Source of the DNA: Hymenolepis diminuta | Lineage: Eukaryota > Platyhelminthes > Cestoda > Cyclophyllidea > Hymenolepididae | Length of the DNA stretch: 64,000 nucleotides | Assembly: GCA_900708905.1 (NCBI GenBank) | Contig: CAADRB010000009.1 | Span: forward strand, 2,334,816-2,398,815 | Reading direction: 5' to 3' | In this document: positions 14,501 through 26,620 of the stretch, piece by piece | Layout: each line of letters starts with the position of its first letter | Numbering within the stretch: the stretch's first letter is position 1 | The notes under the pieces: model-generated | The model's database searches: none | What the model saw: only the letters and a program-made list of their open reading frames with translations | Told to the model about the DNA's origin: nothing | Translations under genes and position numbers: made by a program

Positions 14501-15227
14501 TTCTAAGTCTCTATTCTCATTTTCCCTCGGTACATTGTGAGCGCTCCCCCTCGTTTTGATTGGCCCATCTTGTACCCTTCTTTCGTCAACACTTGTATCG
14601 AAAATACCACTGTTTGTGGAGCTAGAGTTTTATCTTGTTTCTTACCCAAGGGGTTATTCTTTGCAAGAGTAGTAATTTAAACAAGCAAAACTTACAGGAT
14701 GGATTTCACCGGCAAATTTATCTCCTCGACTAGCTTGCGGTTTTACTAAACGAGTCCCCTCAAAATATAATGAATTTAGGATAGAAACGTTTATAGATGG
14801 TGTACTGCTTCGTCAATTCCAATCAGTTCAAACTTCTTTTAAACTATATAAATATGGATTGAAGTCGAGGCGTTTACTCTAACTTTGCAAAGTAGTCGCG
14901 AAATGACATCTAACGTAATAAACAGCATCGGGACAGATTTAAAACATTACTCATACTTTAAAAGTTACCTATCTGCATGTTAGTTTAAATCGTTTCTATT
15001 TTAGATTAATTTTGTGTTAGAGTGTTTGTTAAGTTGAGTACGATAAGCGTATTTTCGATTGCTGTTGAATAATATAATTTCGCCGATTTTCAGTTCTTGA
15101 AATTCTGATTTGGGGATCTGGGATTGTCTGTAGTCGTATTTTAGCTCCTATACGTATTGAATGGAATTTATTTTACAAATACTAAAGTGTGCTATTGAAT
15201 GGCAAGCGTTTTTCTTTCGTATTTCAG

Positions 15228-15934
15228 GCTTACCAGGGCCGAGCAGCGAATGTCAACAACCACCCCCAATATCAACAACCAAATCAGATGAAAGGCAGCC
15301 TTCTCCTCTTTCTACTCTATGCCACCACCCTTCCCTTCCACATCCTCTGGTTCACTCCCTTCCAATGTCACAAGGTCCCCCAATTGCTCCCCTCTCCCTC
15401 TCTGCAGCTCCTCGCGGTTCCTCTGTCCCCTCTCCTGGAGGATGCGCTTTAACACCCAGTGCCGCCAGTTTTCAAGAAGCTCTACGCATTCTCTACCAAA
15501 AGCGCACAGCTCCTCCGCCATCAACTCATCCGGGATCTTCCACACTACCTCCTGTCTCAGCTCCACCCTTTCACCATCAGTACCAGCCACCCACGACATC
15601 ACATCATCATCTTCATCTCTTGACCAGTGGACACTTGAAACGATATTCCACCGATGAAGTGGAGGGAGATGGTGGGCCGTCGTCAACAAGTCAAGATGCT
15701 TTCATAAACGCTCTGGCTACGGCTTCGGCGACATCACAACCGTCACATCCATTTCCACGCCGACAGTCTGAGTCGGGATTGTACCAGCTGGCGGAGAGAA
15801 TGCAACGATGTCCACCAGGAGAACAGATGACCTTAAAAAGGGTCCGATCGGAACAACAAAGTGTACCCTTTAGTATGCTGGGACAACAACCGTCTAGACC
15901 ACCCTTCTCTTTCACTATGGTGCTTGGAGAACAG
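15228..15934 (+). CDS. C-clamp transcription factor, Ser/Pro-rich exon
   Basis: A 707-nt exon follows an acceptor reading tttcgtatttcag and ends at a GTCAGT donor. It encodes about 235 residues very rich in Pro, Ser and His, with Gln patches and a short His run (HHHLHLL). A more ordered stretch near its middle reads ASFQEALRILYQ, and near the end come YQLAERMQRCPP and PPFSFTMVLGEQ. GC content and frame length stand out from the flanking DNA. The exon starts at the second base of a codon, so an upstream exon must supply one base. It ends in phase 0 and joins in frame with the exon at 23356 across a 7.4-kb intron, unless the 96-nt exon at 20885 intervenes. Low-complexity activation or repression regions of this kind are usual in the family. 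The upstream exons (where relatives carry a C2H2 finger) are not identified. Confidence 0.8.
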
Positions 15935-17059
15935 GTCAGTCTTTAGTTTTATCCAAATTCAAATAGTAAGTATTATAGGGAAAGTGTTTTTTAAAAATTT
16001 ACATTAAATTCACTTGAAAAGACGATAAGGATACTTGAACGAAAATATAGTTTGTGTCTGAAATCCATGTCGAATTGAACTATATTTAGCTTGCTTAAAA
16101 TGCACTTGTTAAACTAGCGGTTACATAACTTTCAAACCTAGAATTTTGGGTGGAGACCATTAACTGTGATATTTTAATCTTTCAGCCTCTTTTTAAAACA
16201 CGTTTCTGCCTTTTCTCATTAATTTCGACAATGTTCAATGATTAAACTTATATATTTGCGTAAAATGTATCTTTCCTCAATGGAATCTTAAATAGGACTT
16301 TTCATAGGTTTCATATACCGCGACACCTGCTTTCCAACCACGGTGGTCTTTTCTATGGCGCTGGGGTTGTAAATTATTTCCGGTGGAATACGGATCACTG
16401 AAATTCTGTTTTCTTGCAAGAACCTATCTGAGTTTGATCTGTTTAGCAGTTAATTGTGATCGATTTCCGGCAAAATTGACTGCTTTAATTTCCCTCGACC
16501 ATGACATTTTTATGGCATCCGATAGTTTGATGGAAACTTTATCGGTATAACCTAGCGATTGATTCCTGAGTAATAAGGGTCTCTCATCAAATGAGGCGGT
16601 TAGTCTCCCTTTTACCTAATCGGTTTGAGACAATTAAGTAATCTAGCTTTTATTATTTCATCGGAGGGAAATTTTTCTTCCTATCGGCTTCGTAATTTCT
16701 TAACCAAGCTTTAGTCGGCAGAATGCACGTATCCGCTGGCGGACATTCTAAAGCTCGTTGTTGATGCACATTTCATCATCATTCTATAATTTTTCTATCA
16801 TGTGGATGGATCCATATATTATCAAAAATAGAGGCTAGCAATGTTTTATTTGCACTCCTATTAATCAACGGACACTGGTATCTATCGTTAAGTAGTAAGT
16901 CTGGTAAGTAGCAATTTACAGATGCTACGAAAAACACGCCTGTATCATTTGGAGTCCAATTTTACTATGAAAAACCGCTTAAATAATAACCTCGCAATGG
17001 CCAAGTTTATGGAAATGGAGGAGGGGGAAGGAGATAGTGAGGGCTGAAGCTTGTATGAT

Positions 17060-17165
17060 AAATCAAATAAGTTTTAGTATGTGGGATGAGGGAGAAAGTA
17101 GTGTACGTAAAAAGAGGGAACGTATAAGCAAGAACACAATGATACGCTATACCCATCTATCCTGT
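17060..17165 (+). repeat. Dispersed repeat family B, copy 1
   Basis: Matches 28795-28880 in order: 'gataaat', then 'agtatgtg', then 'gagggagaaag' against 'gaaggagaaag', then 'atctatcctgta'. The similarity covers roughly 90 bases with many differences. It may be another part of the family A element, as it precedes a family A tail (18168), but that link is inference. Confidence 0.4.
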
Positions 17166-17263
17166 ACAGTCAAAGATCTATTAGCTGAATCGATTGATTA
17201 TTCAATCTAAGTTTGGTAGCATAATAATCTTTCCAGCATCAAGAGCGTAAGAAGTAATCATGA

Positions 17264-17288
17264 CCTATATAAAAGCCCTATATAAAAG
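17264..17288 (+). promoter_or_regulatory. Tandem TATA-like motif
   Basis: The 12-mer cctatataaaag occurs twice, separated by a single base. Each copy contains TATATAAA, a good match to a TATA box. It lies deep in the intron of the C-clamp gene, so it could be an internal promoter, part of a transposable element, or chance in AT-rich DNA. No downstream open frame on the plus strand obviously uses it. Confidence 0.2.
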
Positions 17289-18167
17289 ATAGCAGAGAGC
17301 TCAGTCAATTTGGTAGGCGTTCCGAATTTCAACTTCTCCTAATTAAATTCTTGACGTGTAATTCTGGAAAATCGGTTGCCAATGTTCTTTTTAATTTGCA
17401 TATTTAGTAGGACAGTAGACAACGTGCACGTCAATCAATTCAAAAGTCTTGAGGTCAATCCTCATATTTCGCATCCAGTTACGTAGGATAGCTAATCCCG
17501 TCAGATAATTGTGATCATTAAGGTAATTGAATTTGAGTTACCCTTAGGACTACCTTTTCCCTTTCAAAGTCGGGGCTTGAAATATTTAAATAACATAGGA
17601 GTTTTCATCCTTTTAGTGTAATCTAATCTGATTTTTTGTTCATGTACTAGAGGAGTTGAGTGAGGAAGAAATCATAATCTGCTTACCCTTGTCTTGGAGC
17701 CAAACAACCGCAGTGAGTTGGTAGATAGCGTCCTTCATCTTACTTGCACGATAAACTGAGCCATAGATGGCGACACATTACATCCGTGCGCGCGTACGCA
17801 CGACCGAAAGGAGAAAAGATGAGATGAGAAGTGAAAGAGTGAGTGAAAAAGTAATCCCTAGTTTCCAAGGTATCCAATGACGACCCTCACCCACTCGCTT
17901 GCGTATGCGAATGTGATCGCTGCTTTCAGAGGCCGGCTGTTTCACTCCGTTTGCTAATAATGGCCAAGTCGTAGTTCTTTAGTATGATTGACTTTTATTG
18001 ACTTTGTATGGATATGGGGTGCTACTCTATATTCTATACTAAATCATTTGACGGAATATAAACTTTTCCTAAAATCTAGAAAGCTGGCAACCGCTCCTAC
18101 CAGATATTAGAAGATCAGGAATTTCGAGAAGATCAAAGGTTAGCCATATAACGCTTAGCTGCCTTTT

Positions 18168-18394
18168 CTGTAAAACTAAAACTACTCAGATCCCAGGAAG
18201 AAGAATATGAGGGAAAATTTTTAGTTCAAACCACGCTTTTTATTAAGAAAATAAATTAGCTTATGTAGACATAGGTAACTGATTGGTTGCCTGGTTAGCC
18301 AATTATAGTGACGATGGTGGTTTCCATGGTGGTCTTACATTTCCGGGTGCGAGCATAGAAATCCAATAATCGATAATCGATAAGAATGAAGTTT
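18168..18394 (+). repeat. Dispersed repeat family A, tail module copy 2
   Basis: Blocks shared with the other tails are 'actcagatcccagga', 'ttattaagaaaataaa' (also at about 23070), 'ggttgcctggttagccaat', 'ggtggtcttacatt..ccgggtg' and 'tagaaatccaataatcgataatc'. This is one of the two most complete tail copies. Confidence 0.65.
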
Positions 18395-19384
18395 ATGGGC
18401 TTTGCTCAAATGTATTACAATGCCAACAAATTGTGAACGGCCGAGAGAGGGAAAAGGCGAAAGAAGGGAGAAAAATAGACACGGTAAGCACCCCGAATTC
18501 AATTGCCTCTGAAGCATTCATTATTCGCGAACTTAAAAAGATACTTCCTCTCAATATATCGTTGAGGACGCATACGCGTTCTAACATTTTAAAGCCTGAT
18601 TAGATCGTCTTTAGACGAGGCAGGTTAATGCCAGCATGGCAAATTTTATTTTTGGAGGATTATTAATTTCCAACAAAACGCATCATATTTCGCAGTTCTG
18701 AAAATACCGGTATTTTAATGCAAGACGACAGCAATTATTCACCTTGAAGCTTTTCATTCGTGTCTGTTTCATTCTTTTACCAATGTCACTTAACTACTGT
18801 TGCCGCTATTCAACTTATATTATTTCGTGTTGCCAAACCCTTTCGTGTGTGATATTAAGTCCATTTGATGAACATAAATCTTCAGTCAACGTTCGTACTA
18901 CGAAAATGAATTGGGCCTAACGATGTATAGATTGAAATGTTATAGTTACCAAGTGGAAAGGTTAATAAAATGTGAGGATTTATTTCATGAAATGAAAAAT
19001 TATCTCTGGTGCTCGGGTTACAGTTTGCTCCGCTTTGTCCATAACACCCTCAGGATACTTGAAGAGTTTGTTTCTGTCTGAGATAAATTTTCAGGAAAAT
19101 TTGGGGGACAATTGCACTGATTTTCATGAACTGAGTTTTGAATTCATTCGCAGCTTCATTGTCACGTATTTCATAAACCAGTTCTAACATGTTTGATGCA
19201 ATAATAAATCTCCTGAAGTTGCACAAATTTAAAGAATTGTTAGTTACACCACTCCCATCTTCATTTCTTCATAGCATTTAACTGGTGCAAGCTGTGAAAT
19301 TGCAGCATTGAAAACAGCCAGAACATTTTTACTGAGAGTAAATAATTGATAAGTGTGACTAATTATTTGGCAAAGAGCATTTTA

Positions 19385-19897
19385 TGCATAAGTCAATATA
19401 GAATGAAGATCTATAAGTGTATGAAAGATATAATGAAGACTAAGAAGCGCAAAAAGTGAGAGGAAGTTACCAAAAGCATGGGGTTGAGGTTGAGAATATC
19501 TTCACTACTAGCTTCCCCCATGTTGGTCTGCGTACTGACAAGTGCTCCCGTACTTGCTTAGCGAGGTAGCTAGCTTAGCCTACTTCCAATTCCACAGTAG
19601 CAACATGCTTGATGGCTTGATGGTTAATAAATCAAACCAAATCTGTCTCTGGATACTCTGATATCATACAAAATTAGACACCATACAACACACTTCACCC
19701 TTCCACAAACAAACCGTTAATAAATGCACTTAGCTTGAGTTCACCTTCATAAGGAAGAAGTCCACATTCCCCCTCCCCTTCTTTTGCTTTTTATTTCAGA
19801 AGCTACCTTCAGAACCCCTAAATCTTATCTAAGTCATGATATCAATTACTCGCGTAGAAATCCAATAACTGATAATTCAGTACACGAGGAAGTGAGT
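19385..19897 (+). repeat. Dispersed repeat family A, degraded head plus tail
   Basis: The first half resembles the heads ('gtatgaaagata', a 'gagaggaagt' block, 'ctgacaagtgctcccgtact' and 'gcgaggtagctagc'), close in wording to 42050-42110 and 22510-22560. It ends with the tail block 'gtagaaatccaataactg..agtacacgagga'. The middle is poorly conserved. It shows that head and tail modules are parts of one element. Confidence 0.5.
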
Positions 19898-20884
19898 ATG
19901 CGAACTCCTTTCTGGCACATCGTCTAAAAAATTCTAATCGCCTATATTCTTCGGTTTCATTCCTTTCCCAAAGATGATATCTCAGAAGAGAAAATCTCAT
20001 ATTTATAATGTCGAAAGGAGACTAAAGTCATGATAACATGGTAAATAATTTTAATTTGAGAACTTTGACTAGTTAAAGTCTCTCTACAGGTATAATCTTA
20101 AGATATTTTAGTTCTGTAACATCTTAGACATAAAACTAAAAGAACTCACCGTATTCTGTAACAAGTAAAATAGTGCACTTATCATTTTAATTGCTAGACA
20201 AGAAGGGCGCTCTATAACAGTTCCAGCATGTGGCCTGGCCACTGCAAATGAACAGGAATGTTCCATTTCTTTCCCTCCCACCTCATTCATATTCGTTTTT
20301 ATTTCGGGCGTACAGTGTTATTTTTTCTCCTCGGGTGAAAGATCGATTTTCAGACTACTAATGTCTGGACAGGAAGAAATAAAGAAGAAATTGAACGCAG
20401 AGTCACAAGTACCTCTGGAGTGAATTATTGTCGGAATTACACAGTTCTATTAAATCCACACATATTAAATTTTTATATGTTTTGAGGCAGAAAAAGGCCG
20501 GATTTACGAAGTCGCCTGTTTACAGAATTAATTATTTAAGAGGAAACCGCCTTTTGGTCGAAGGGGAAAAATAAGTCATTGATCAATTCCGGCTCTTTCA
20601 CAAGGGGAAGGAGACTAATGTTTGTTCTCTATCCCTCTCTAAATAAAGATTTGGAGCCGAAGAATTAATGTATTCTTTTAAATTGGACAAATGGTAGCTA
20701 AGGAAACAAATTTATTTTTCTTTTGATTTAACGTTTTTCATTGCGGAAACGGTTGGAAATCGAAATGATTTGCTGGGAGGAATGTATGCGAAACGTTCTG
20801 GCTCTTGGCAAGCGAATAGCTTTCAAATTTTATAATATTTTATTGTCAATTTTTACTCAGAATCACGATTTTACAATGGTGTAG

Positions 20885-20980
20885 TCTGAAGATTTGCCTT
20901 CTCCCTATGTTCAAAAGAGCCTTAAGTCTGCTGTTATCACAGACGCTCTTCGACGTTTCATCCAGAATTGTGTGAATGAA
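20885..20980 (+). CDS. Candidate phase-0 exon inside the C-clamp gene intron
   Basis: The 96 nt between an AG (weak pyrimidine tract) and a GTAAAT donor are open in one frame only and read as 32 codons beginning SEDLPSPYVQKSLK and ending FIQNCVNE. Both ends are phase 0, exactly matching the intron that joins the exons at 15228 and 23356, so it can be included or skipped without a frame change. The peptide is more protein-like than its surroundings. The open frame continues to 21355, but the part after the donor has intron-like composition. It could be an alternative exon of the C-clamp gene or a lone false positive. Confidence 0.4.
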
Positions 20981-23355
20981 GTAAATCTAGAACCGTATTA
21001 TTGTTTCCAGAAAGGAAGGGAGGGAGTTTTGCGTAATCGAATTTTGTTTGTAGGTGTGCACACGCTGTATGCAATGCAAATTATGGCAATGTTTGTTTAT
21101 ATAAATGAGCAGATTTATTTGACTTATGTTAAGCTGTGTGCTGTCCCTCTTCAGATCATACCTGGTTACACAAACCATTTCATCACAATGATTGAATACC
21201 TATGCCTTTTGATTTATTCTTTAGAAAGCAATTTTCATCTGAGTAAATATAAGCAGTTAAGTGTTACTTCAGGTTTTCTGTTTCGTTTAAAATTTGGTGC
21301 AAATATCGGTAAGTACTCAACTTTTATGGAAGATTTCCCTTTTCAAACCAGATAAAAGCACATAAATCTCAAAAGGTAGAAATAGTACGGGGTTTTTAGT
21401 ATGGCCGACTTTAACTTTATACAACGGAGTCCAAAATCTTCCCTTATTACGTTTATTAAGTTTGCCCATGACAAAAACACTTCCTGCAGCTTTTCAATCA
21501 TGGAGAACTCTTAGGGAATAGAATGATGATTTAAAATAGAGTGAATGAGAGCAGAAGAAACGAAAGTCAGGAAATGAGTTTCAGAATCATCTGATTTCCT
21601 TTTTAATCGAGGTTAAATTTCGTAGGGTTTGTCTCATCTTGGTATCTTTCTTATACGTATAATTACAAAATAGTACATCTATAGCAATCACTTATCTGAT
21701 AAGGGTAAATTTAGGAATCTAAATCGAAAATTTTTGGTGCATTCGAGCAAAACCCATAATTTTCCTCCCTTGGCCACAGTTTTATCGATTATTGAATTTT
21801 TATACCCGCACCTTGACAACCAGGTGCGACAACCAGACAGCCAGTCACTTATAACGATTACTTATTCTATATAAGCAATTTAATTCTCTCTAAAGAGATT
21901 GAGCAACACATTTTCTCTAGCTTTATATAGGTTAGTACAACAGAAGAGATAGAAAAAGTTAGATATATTAAGATTAAGATTTATATATTGTTTCAAGAAA
22001 TTCTTAATTTCGATTTATTAAGTGACTTTTTATGTGCTTTAAAAAAATACTCATTTTAATTCTTGTATTAAAGAACGGTGTTATATAAAATTACCGGGTA
22101 CTGTGATATCACTTTATTGCTTAATATGCATAGTACTTTCTGTAACAACTTGAACAAATAACAATTACAATATTCTTTTTAATAAACTAAGCTTCACGCG
22201 CCAAGTATGGAGTTGTCACTTAGCGTTTGTTCCCAAAATGAAAAGGTCTAAGAATAAGAATTCAACCAGGGATTTACTGAGGTAAAAATAACCGCAGGGA
22301 GAATGAGGGCGCAAGATAAGAGGAAAGCTAAGACGTTTGTGTTAGTAGGAGTTATGATCTAAGGAAGTATTTATTTAAGTCTTTTAGATTAGGCAAGATA
22401 AAATGAAAGAGCTTAAGGATCTGTGAGTGTGAAAGATAGATAGACTATTTTGCCACAATGACCAATTCTTTCCCGAGCTGCTTCTCATTGGTACATTTTG
22501 CGCCAATGTTAGTCTTCGTGTTAGCAAGACCTTCCAAATTGGCTGGCGAGGTTGCTAGATGGGCCCATTTCCGATTCCTCCATAACAACGTGCTTGGTGG
22601 TTTGCATTTTATAAAGAACAGATATAAAGACATAAATCAATTGCCATGAATCCTCACCACCCTTACAACAACGTACCTGGAATTACAAAGTGAGTGTGTG
22701 TTTGTAGATACTCTAAGATATCAGTAATCACAAACTGTCTACCCTCATTTAGAGAGCATCTGTTAAATTTGACTAATTACTAAATGATTAGAAGTATGTG
22801 TATAGTTTCTCCATTCTGAGTCCTCATCGGGATGGCTTACCGAGTTATACCCAACTAGCTTGCTTTTGCATAAAGTTTGAACTATCATAATCGTATGGAT
22901 ATAGTCCAAACAACAAAATAGTCTTTTTCAGCATTAATAAAATATGCATTTGTGGTTGGTGAGTATAGCGTTTGATTTTTAGTTGACTGCATAACACTTT
23001 TGTCCTTTTATATAGCTGTAATTACTCAAATCGCAGGAATTAGAAGGAAAAAGAGACTCGTGACTATTAAGAAAATAAATGTACTTATATAGGAGAGGAT
23101 AGGTGATGAATGACCGGCTGTCTGGTTAACTATTAATTGGAGTGATGGGTTCTTCACTGGTGATCTTGCATTACCAGGTGTGAGTGTAGAAATCAGATAA
23201 TTTATAAATTGCTTAGTTGAGACTACCTAAATACCTACTGAATAGTTAACTGTGCCCACATGCATTAACATTAAGCATCATGCGAGAGTAGGTTTCAGCA
23301 ATTTTGTTCAAATGTCATTTAATCGTTAATTTGATGCTGTTATTTATTATTGCAG
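20981..23355. other. Intron of the C-clamp gene, second part
   Basis: Non-coding, ending at a good acceptor (atttattattgcag). It contains a near-complete copy of the dispersed repeat (22395-23205). Nothing else could be supported. Confidence 0.6.
22395..23205 (+). repeat. Dispersed repeat family A, longest copy (head and tail)
   Basis: The head block 'aatgaaagagc..' with 'gtgaaagata', the middle block 'ggctggcgaggttgctaga' and the tail blocks 'actcaaatcgcagga', 'ctattaagaaaataaatg', 'actggtgatcttgcattaccaggtgtgag' (read in parts) and 'tgtagaaatc' appear in order over about 810 bases. This gives the best estimate of element length. There is no reading frame of note, so it is probably a non-autonomous element. 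Confidence 0.6.
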
Positions 23356-24015
23356 GTACCTGTAACTAATCCAGATCAGTTAGCTCGAAATCTTCTCTTT
23401 CCACTGCTCAATACCTCACAGCCCTTTGGAGTTACAGCTCCAGGCCCCTCGTCTACTTCAACAATCTCCCCCTCTGACCCAACAGGTGCCCAACACGTCG
23501 TCGCACCACCACGACGTACCTCCGCGCTAGACTTTCTCTTAATGACTGAAGAGGAGGCCCGCCAATTCTCAGAGAGCATGCTTGCTGGATCAAGCCTAGC
23601 TCATCCCGACCGACCTTCAAACCTCCCCTCTGGTTTAACTCCTGCTTTTCGATCTTTCACCGCTTCCACTCCAGCATGTGGTTGTACCTCCCAAGTCTTC
23701 AATTTCTCCGGTGCTTCCTCAGCCACCGCGTCGGATGTGGGCATCACACCTTCTTCTGTTTCCTCTTCTGCACCCGTCTATCGACCTGTTCCAAGTTCCG
23801 CAGGTCCGAGTACATCCACTGGTGTTTCTGTTCCTGGTCCTTCGACTTCAACTGACTATCACACAGGTTTTCGTCGTTCTGAGGCTGCCAAATGTAGACG
23901 GGTCTACGGCGCCGTGAATAAAAGTAGATGGTGCAAACAATGTCGTTGGAAGAAAGCCTGCACGAGATTCCAAGGTCCCTCCCCACATCAAAAAGATCCT
24001 CCAGATTTGACCTGA
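23356..24015 (+). CDS. C-clamp transcription factor, terminal exon with C-clamp
   Basis: The terminal coding exon (219 codons plus TGA) joins in phase 0 to the exon ending at 15934. The first two thirds are Ser/Thr/Pro-rich with a structured-looking patch [15 protein letters not shown]. The C-terminus carries a C-clamp: Cys-x12-Cys-x2-Cys-x5-Cys with the cysteine codons at 23893, 23932, 23941 and 23959, and key residues CRRVYG, W-C-K-Q-C and RWKKACTRF. This spacing is known for the C-clamps of TCF/LEF factors and of the Glut4EF/ZNF395/ZNF704/SLC2A4RG family, where the motif binds GC-rich DNA and zinc. The RVYG and RWKKAC.RF residues and the position 16 residues before the stop fit the second family better. 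No HMG box is visible here. Expected role: nuclear sequence-specific DNA binding; targets unknown. Confidence 0.85.
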   Translation, partial: VPVTNPDQLARNLLFPLLNTSQPFGVTAPGPSSTSTISPSDPTGAQHVVAPPRRTSALDFLLMTEEEARQFSESMLAGSSLAHPDRPSNLPSGLTPAFRSFTASTPACGCTSQVFNFSGASSATASDVGITPSSVSSSAPVYRPVPSSAGPSTSTGVSVPGPSTSTDYHTGFRRSEAAKCRRVYGAVNKSRWCKQCRWKKACTRFQGPSPHQKDPPDLT

Positions 24016-25440
24016 AAGACATTTAGCGCTTTTCTCTTCCTTCCCCTCCTTTCCCTGGCCGTTTTCTCAGTGCCAATCACATCGGATTGTTCGGTTCTTT
24101 TCCCTTCCTTCCTCTCCCCTTTCCCTTTTCTCAAATCAATGCACGCCTTTTGTATGTCTTTCAAACATGGGTCGTACTTCCTCCCTATTCTCTCTCTCTC
24201 CTTATCTTAAGCCTTCTCTAGTCATTTGAGCATTTTGCTACTACAACTGCGCAACCAAAAAGAAAAGAACGAATATCTCTAAATGCACATTCAGACTAAA
24301 CCAAAGCACATTGAATCCAAAAGATCGATATCTTCTCTTAAAGCCAGGCAGCATGTAGCTCCAAGTCCTACTACCACAAATACTACTAGTAAGGTGCGAG
24401 CACAAGTTGTGTTTCCGTTGACTTTAGCAATCAACCAAATCTAGGTCTTTGGCTATCTACTCCTTTCAATTCTCTCTCCGGCTCACATACACAATCCGTT
24501 TGTTTTTCTCTCTTATCAATGTATTTTTTCGAGGGGCTAAGATAGATTAAGCTCTAAATTACTTAAACATTATTTTTTGTTTCACGACTGGTTCATCTCG
24601 TGTGCTCCGCTCGCCTCTTAAGTCGCGTCTCTATTTTTTCAACATCTTGAACTATAAATTCTATAAGTGCTTCGGTTTTCTAACTGGTACACGTGGACAC
24701 TATACTTATCTCTTATCGTTATTATTGTTGCTAACGCATACTCGAATATGTATCTATGTATTAATCTATCGGAACACAAAGCAGACACATTCAGAACAAT
24801 CTACATGGCGCTTTCATAAGGGACCTCTCGAGAATTGTAAATTGAATTAAAAAGGAACTATTGATAAGCGGAGGTAGTTCATATCTAAAATATACCAAAA
24901 TGCGCGAACCAAAGAGTCCCAAGTCACTTTCTCCCCCTCTATCTATTTCCGGATTTCACACGGCTTGTCATTTTCCTCCTCGCACCAAATTAAAAGCTTG
25001 AGAACGCCATCGTGCAACCAAAGACTAGAGACGTATCACCACTTTGATGTTCTATGATTGTTTACACTATGAAGGTTTTCCACGGGAGAAAGGACACAAG
25101 AACGGTCTATTTCAGTTCGCAACCACTCCTCATTCCTTCCTGACAACCTTTCGTGTTTCATCGTAAAGCTCCACACTAACTGTCTGAAATTGGTACCCAT
25201 CATCATATACTCTATTTTGTGTAAACTCCTCTTCCTTCCATGCATCCTTGGATCATTTACACCCTTTCAGCCTCAATTTCGCGTTTATTCGCTTCCTAAT
25301 TTTCACAATCCCCTGTGAATGCCCTCTACTCTCTCTCTCTCTAGGATATATCATGTAATACCAAAGCTCGATCTGTCTGAATCAGGTTTTCTTCACTTTA
25401 TCTTCATCAAGGCAAATAGTTTACAGTGTGTGACCATTAT
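24016..25440 (+). other. Probable 3' UTR and downstream flank of the C-clamp gene
   Basis: Immediately after the stop comes a strongly pyrimidine-rich, T/C-tract sequence, with further runs to about 24540 and a (CT)n run near 25329-25342. Such long pyrimidine-rich 3' UTRs are plausible for a regulatory gene. No clear AATAAA was found, and the transcript end is unknown. Open frames such as 24602-24850 lack any coding signature. Confidence 0.4.
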
Positions 25441-26620
25441 TAAACCAGATTTTACTGATTAGATACTGATCGACGCATGCAATGAGCGACTCTTACCAAA
25501 ATTACTAAAAGTTGGTGGCGGAGTAAGAGTTTTATATCGGGGGGCCCCATGATGTAACTCCTTTTCTCAAGATGATTTCTGGAAGGCATTCCACTCTATT
25601 GAGTGCATAAGTGTTTTTAGAGCATTGAATACAACTATGAGCGAAGTCATATTTGTTATAAAGCTGTCCACTTAGCCAATAATTGCAGCGGTAGCTGCTT
25701 CACTGTGGGCTTAAATATCCAGTGCGAATTTAAGAATTCAATAGTCGATAATCGATTTCGCGAGGAGTGTTTTATAAATTTCGGTAGGGTGCATCGAAAA
25801 TATTCGAATCAGTCTCCTATCAAACGACTTTCGTCGCTCTAAGAGGTTATTTTTCTGGTTGTGAAAATTATCCAAAGGTTGCAGTTATTTTAATCAAGCA
25901 TACATTTCGATCCCGTGGGATTTTGTTCCCAGATGTACCAAAATAGATCACGACCTGTAGTTTTATTATAGTCAGTAGGGAATATCTAAACCGATCAACC
26001 AGGGCTCTTAAGACTATCATAACTGATTCATCCACAGTTCCATTGCATTATGTAACCCAATCTTCGTGATATTTGCTCACGTCATCGATAACATGTAAAA
26101 ATTTATAAATTTAGCTACATTTCATCAATTACCTATATACAGGTTCATTCTTTAGCCAATAAAACTATCTTTAAACCAAAATAATATGTGAAAAACTAGT
26201 GAGCACGATTAACACCCATTTTTCTTATAACAACCTTATTTGCTCCCCCAAAATAGCCAGAAAACCCCCGAATTCAACGACAAAACGGGATTAAGTAAAC
26301 TTCGGCTATTTGCTCAAAATGCTACCACGCGATGATCCACAATTTTGGCGCATTTAAACAGTTATGTTAAATTTATAACTAATTAATAACATGACTAAGC
26401 ATGTGACATTCGTACTTTAATTGTCCTTTGGTAAGAAATTTTCTCTTTTATCCAACACTTCTATTTTTCCTCTTGTTTCTCAATAGCTGAATCAGTATGG
26501 ATATATTGTTGATCGAAGTAATCATGAAAGTTAATTAAATGGGGTTTTACCATTTTTAATAACCCAACAAATATGAATCTATCTGATTTGTGACCTGCTC
26601 CATAATGATCAACGAAGTGA
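25441..26620. other. Non-coding stretch
   Basis: AT-rich intergenic or intronic DNA with one tail copy of the dispersed repeat (25640-25772). No gene seen. Confidence 0.5.
25640..25772 (+). repeat. Dispersed repeat family A, tail module copy 3
   Basis: Blocks 'cacttagccaataattgcagcg', 'cttcactgtggg' and 'caatagtcgataatcgat' followed by 'cgcgaggagtg' match the other tails in order. The 5' part is missing or decayed. Confidence 0.5.

Larger units (their letters stand above)
6397..15227. other. Long intron-like stretch
   Basis: About 8.8 kb of AT-rich DNA with no well-supported gene. It contains a dispersed repeat head (8262-8510) and a possible microexon at 8036-8074. The rest shows only short open frames with no recognisable protein motif on either strand. 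Confidence 0.5.
15935..20884. other. Intron of the C-clamp gene
   Basis: First part of the 7.4-kb phase-0 intron between the two large exons. It contains dispersed repeat material (17060-17165, 18168-18394, 19385-19897), a CpG-richer patch near 17780-17930 and a duplicated TATA-like motif at 17264. No other exon could be supported. Confidence 0.6.

Noticed and set aside
14693..14754. Acceptor-like cttacag followed by a short frame starting MDFTGKF
   Set aside because: Stops after 16 codons, no polyadenylation signal, no link to neighbours.
15312..15689. Minus-strand open frame opposite the Ser/Pro-rich exon
   Set aside because: Shadow of the plus-strand coding frame caused by its codon composition.
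20894..21355. 153-codon plus-strand open frame taken as a whole
   Set aside because: Only the first 96 nt (20885-20980) has exon character and a donor; the remainder reads like intron.
24602..24850. 82-codon open frame after the C-clamp gene stop
   Set aside because: In the presumed 3' UTR, with no coding signature or splice sites.
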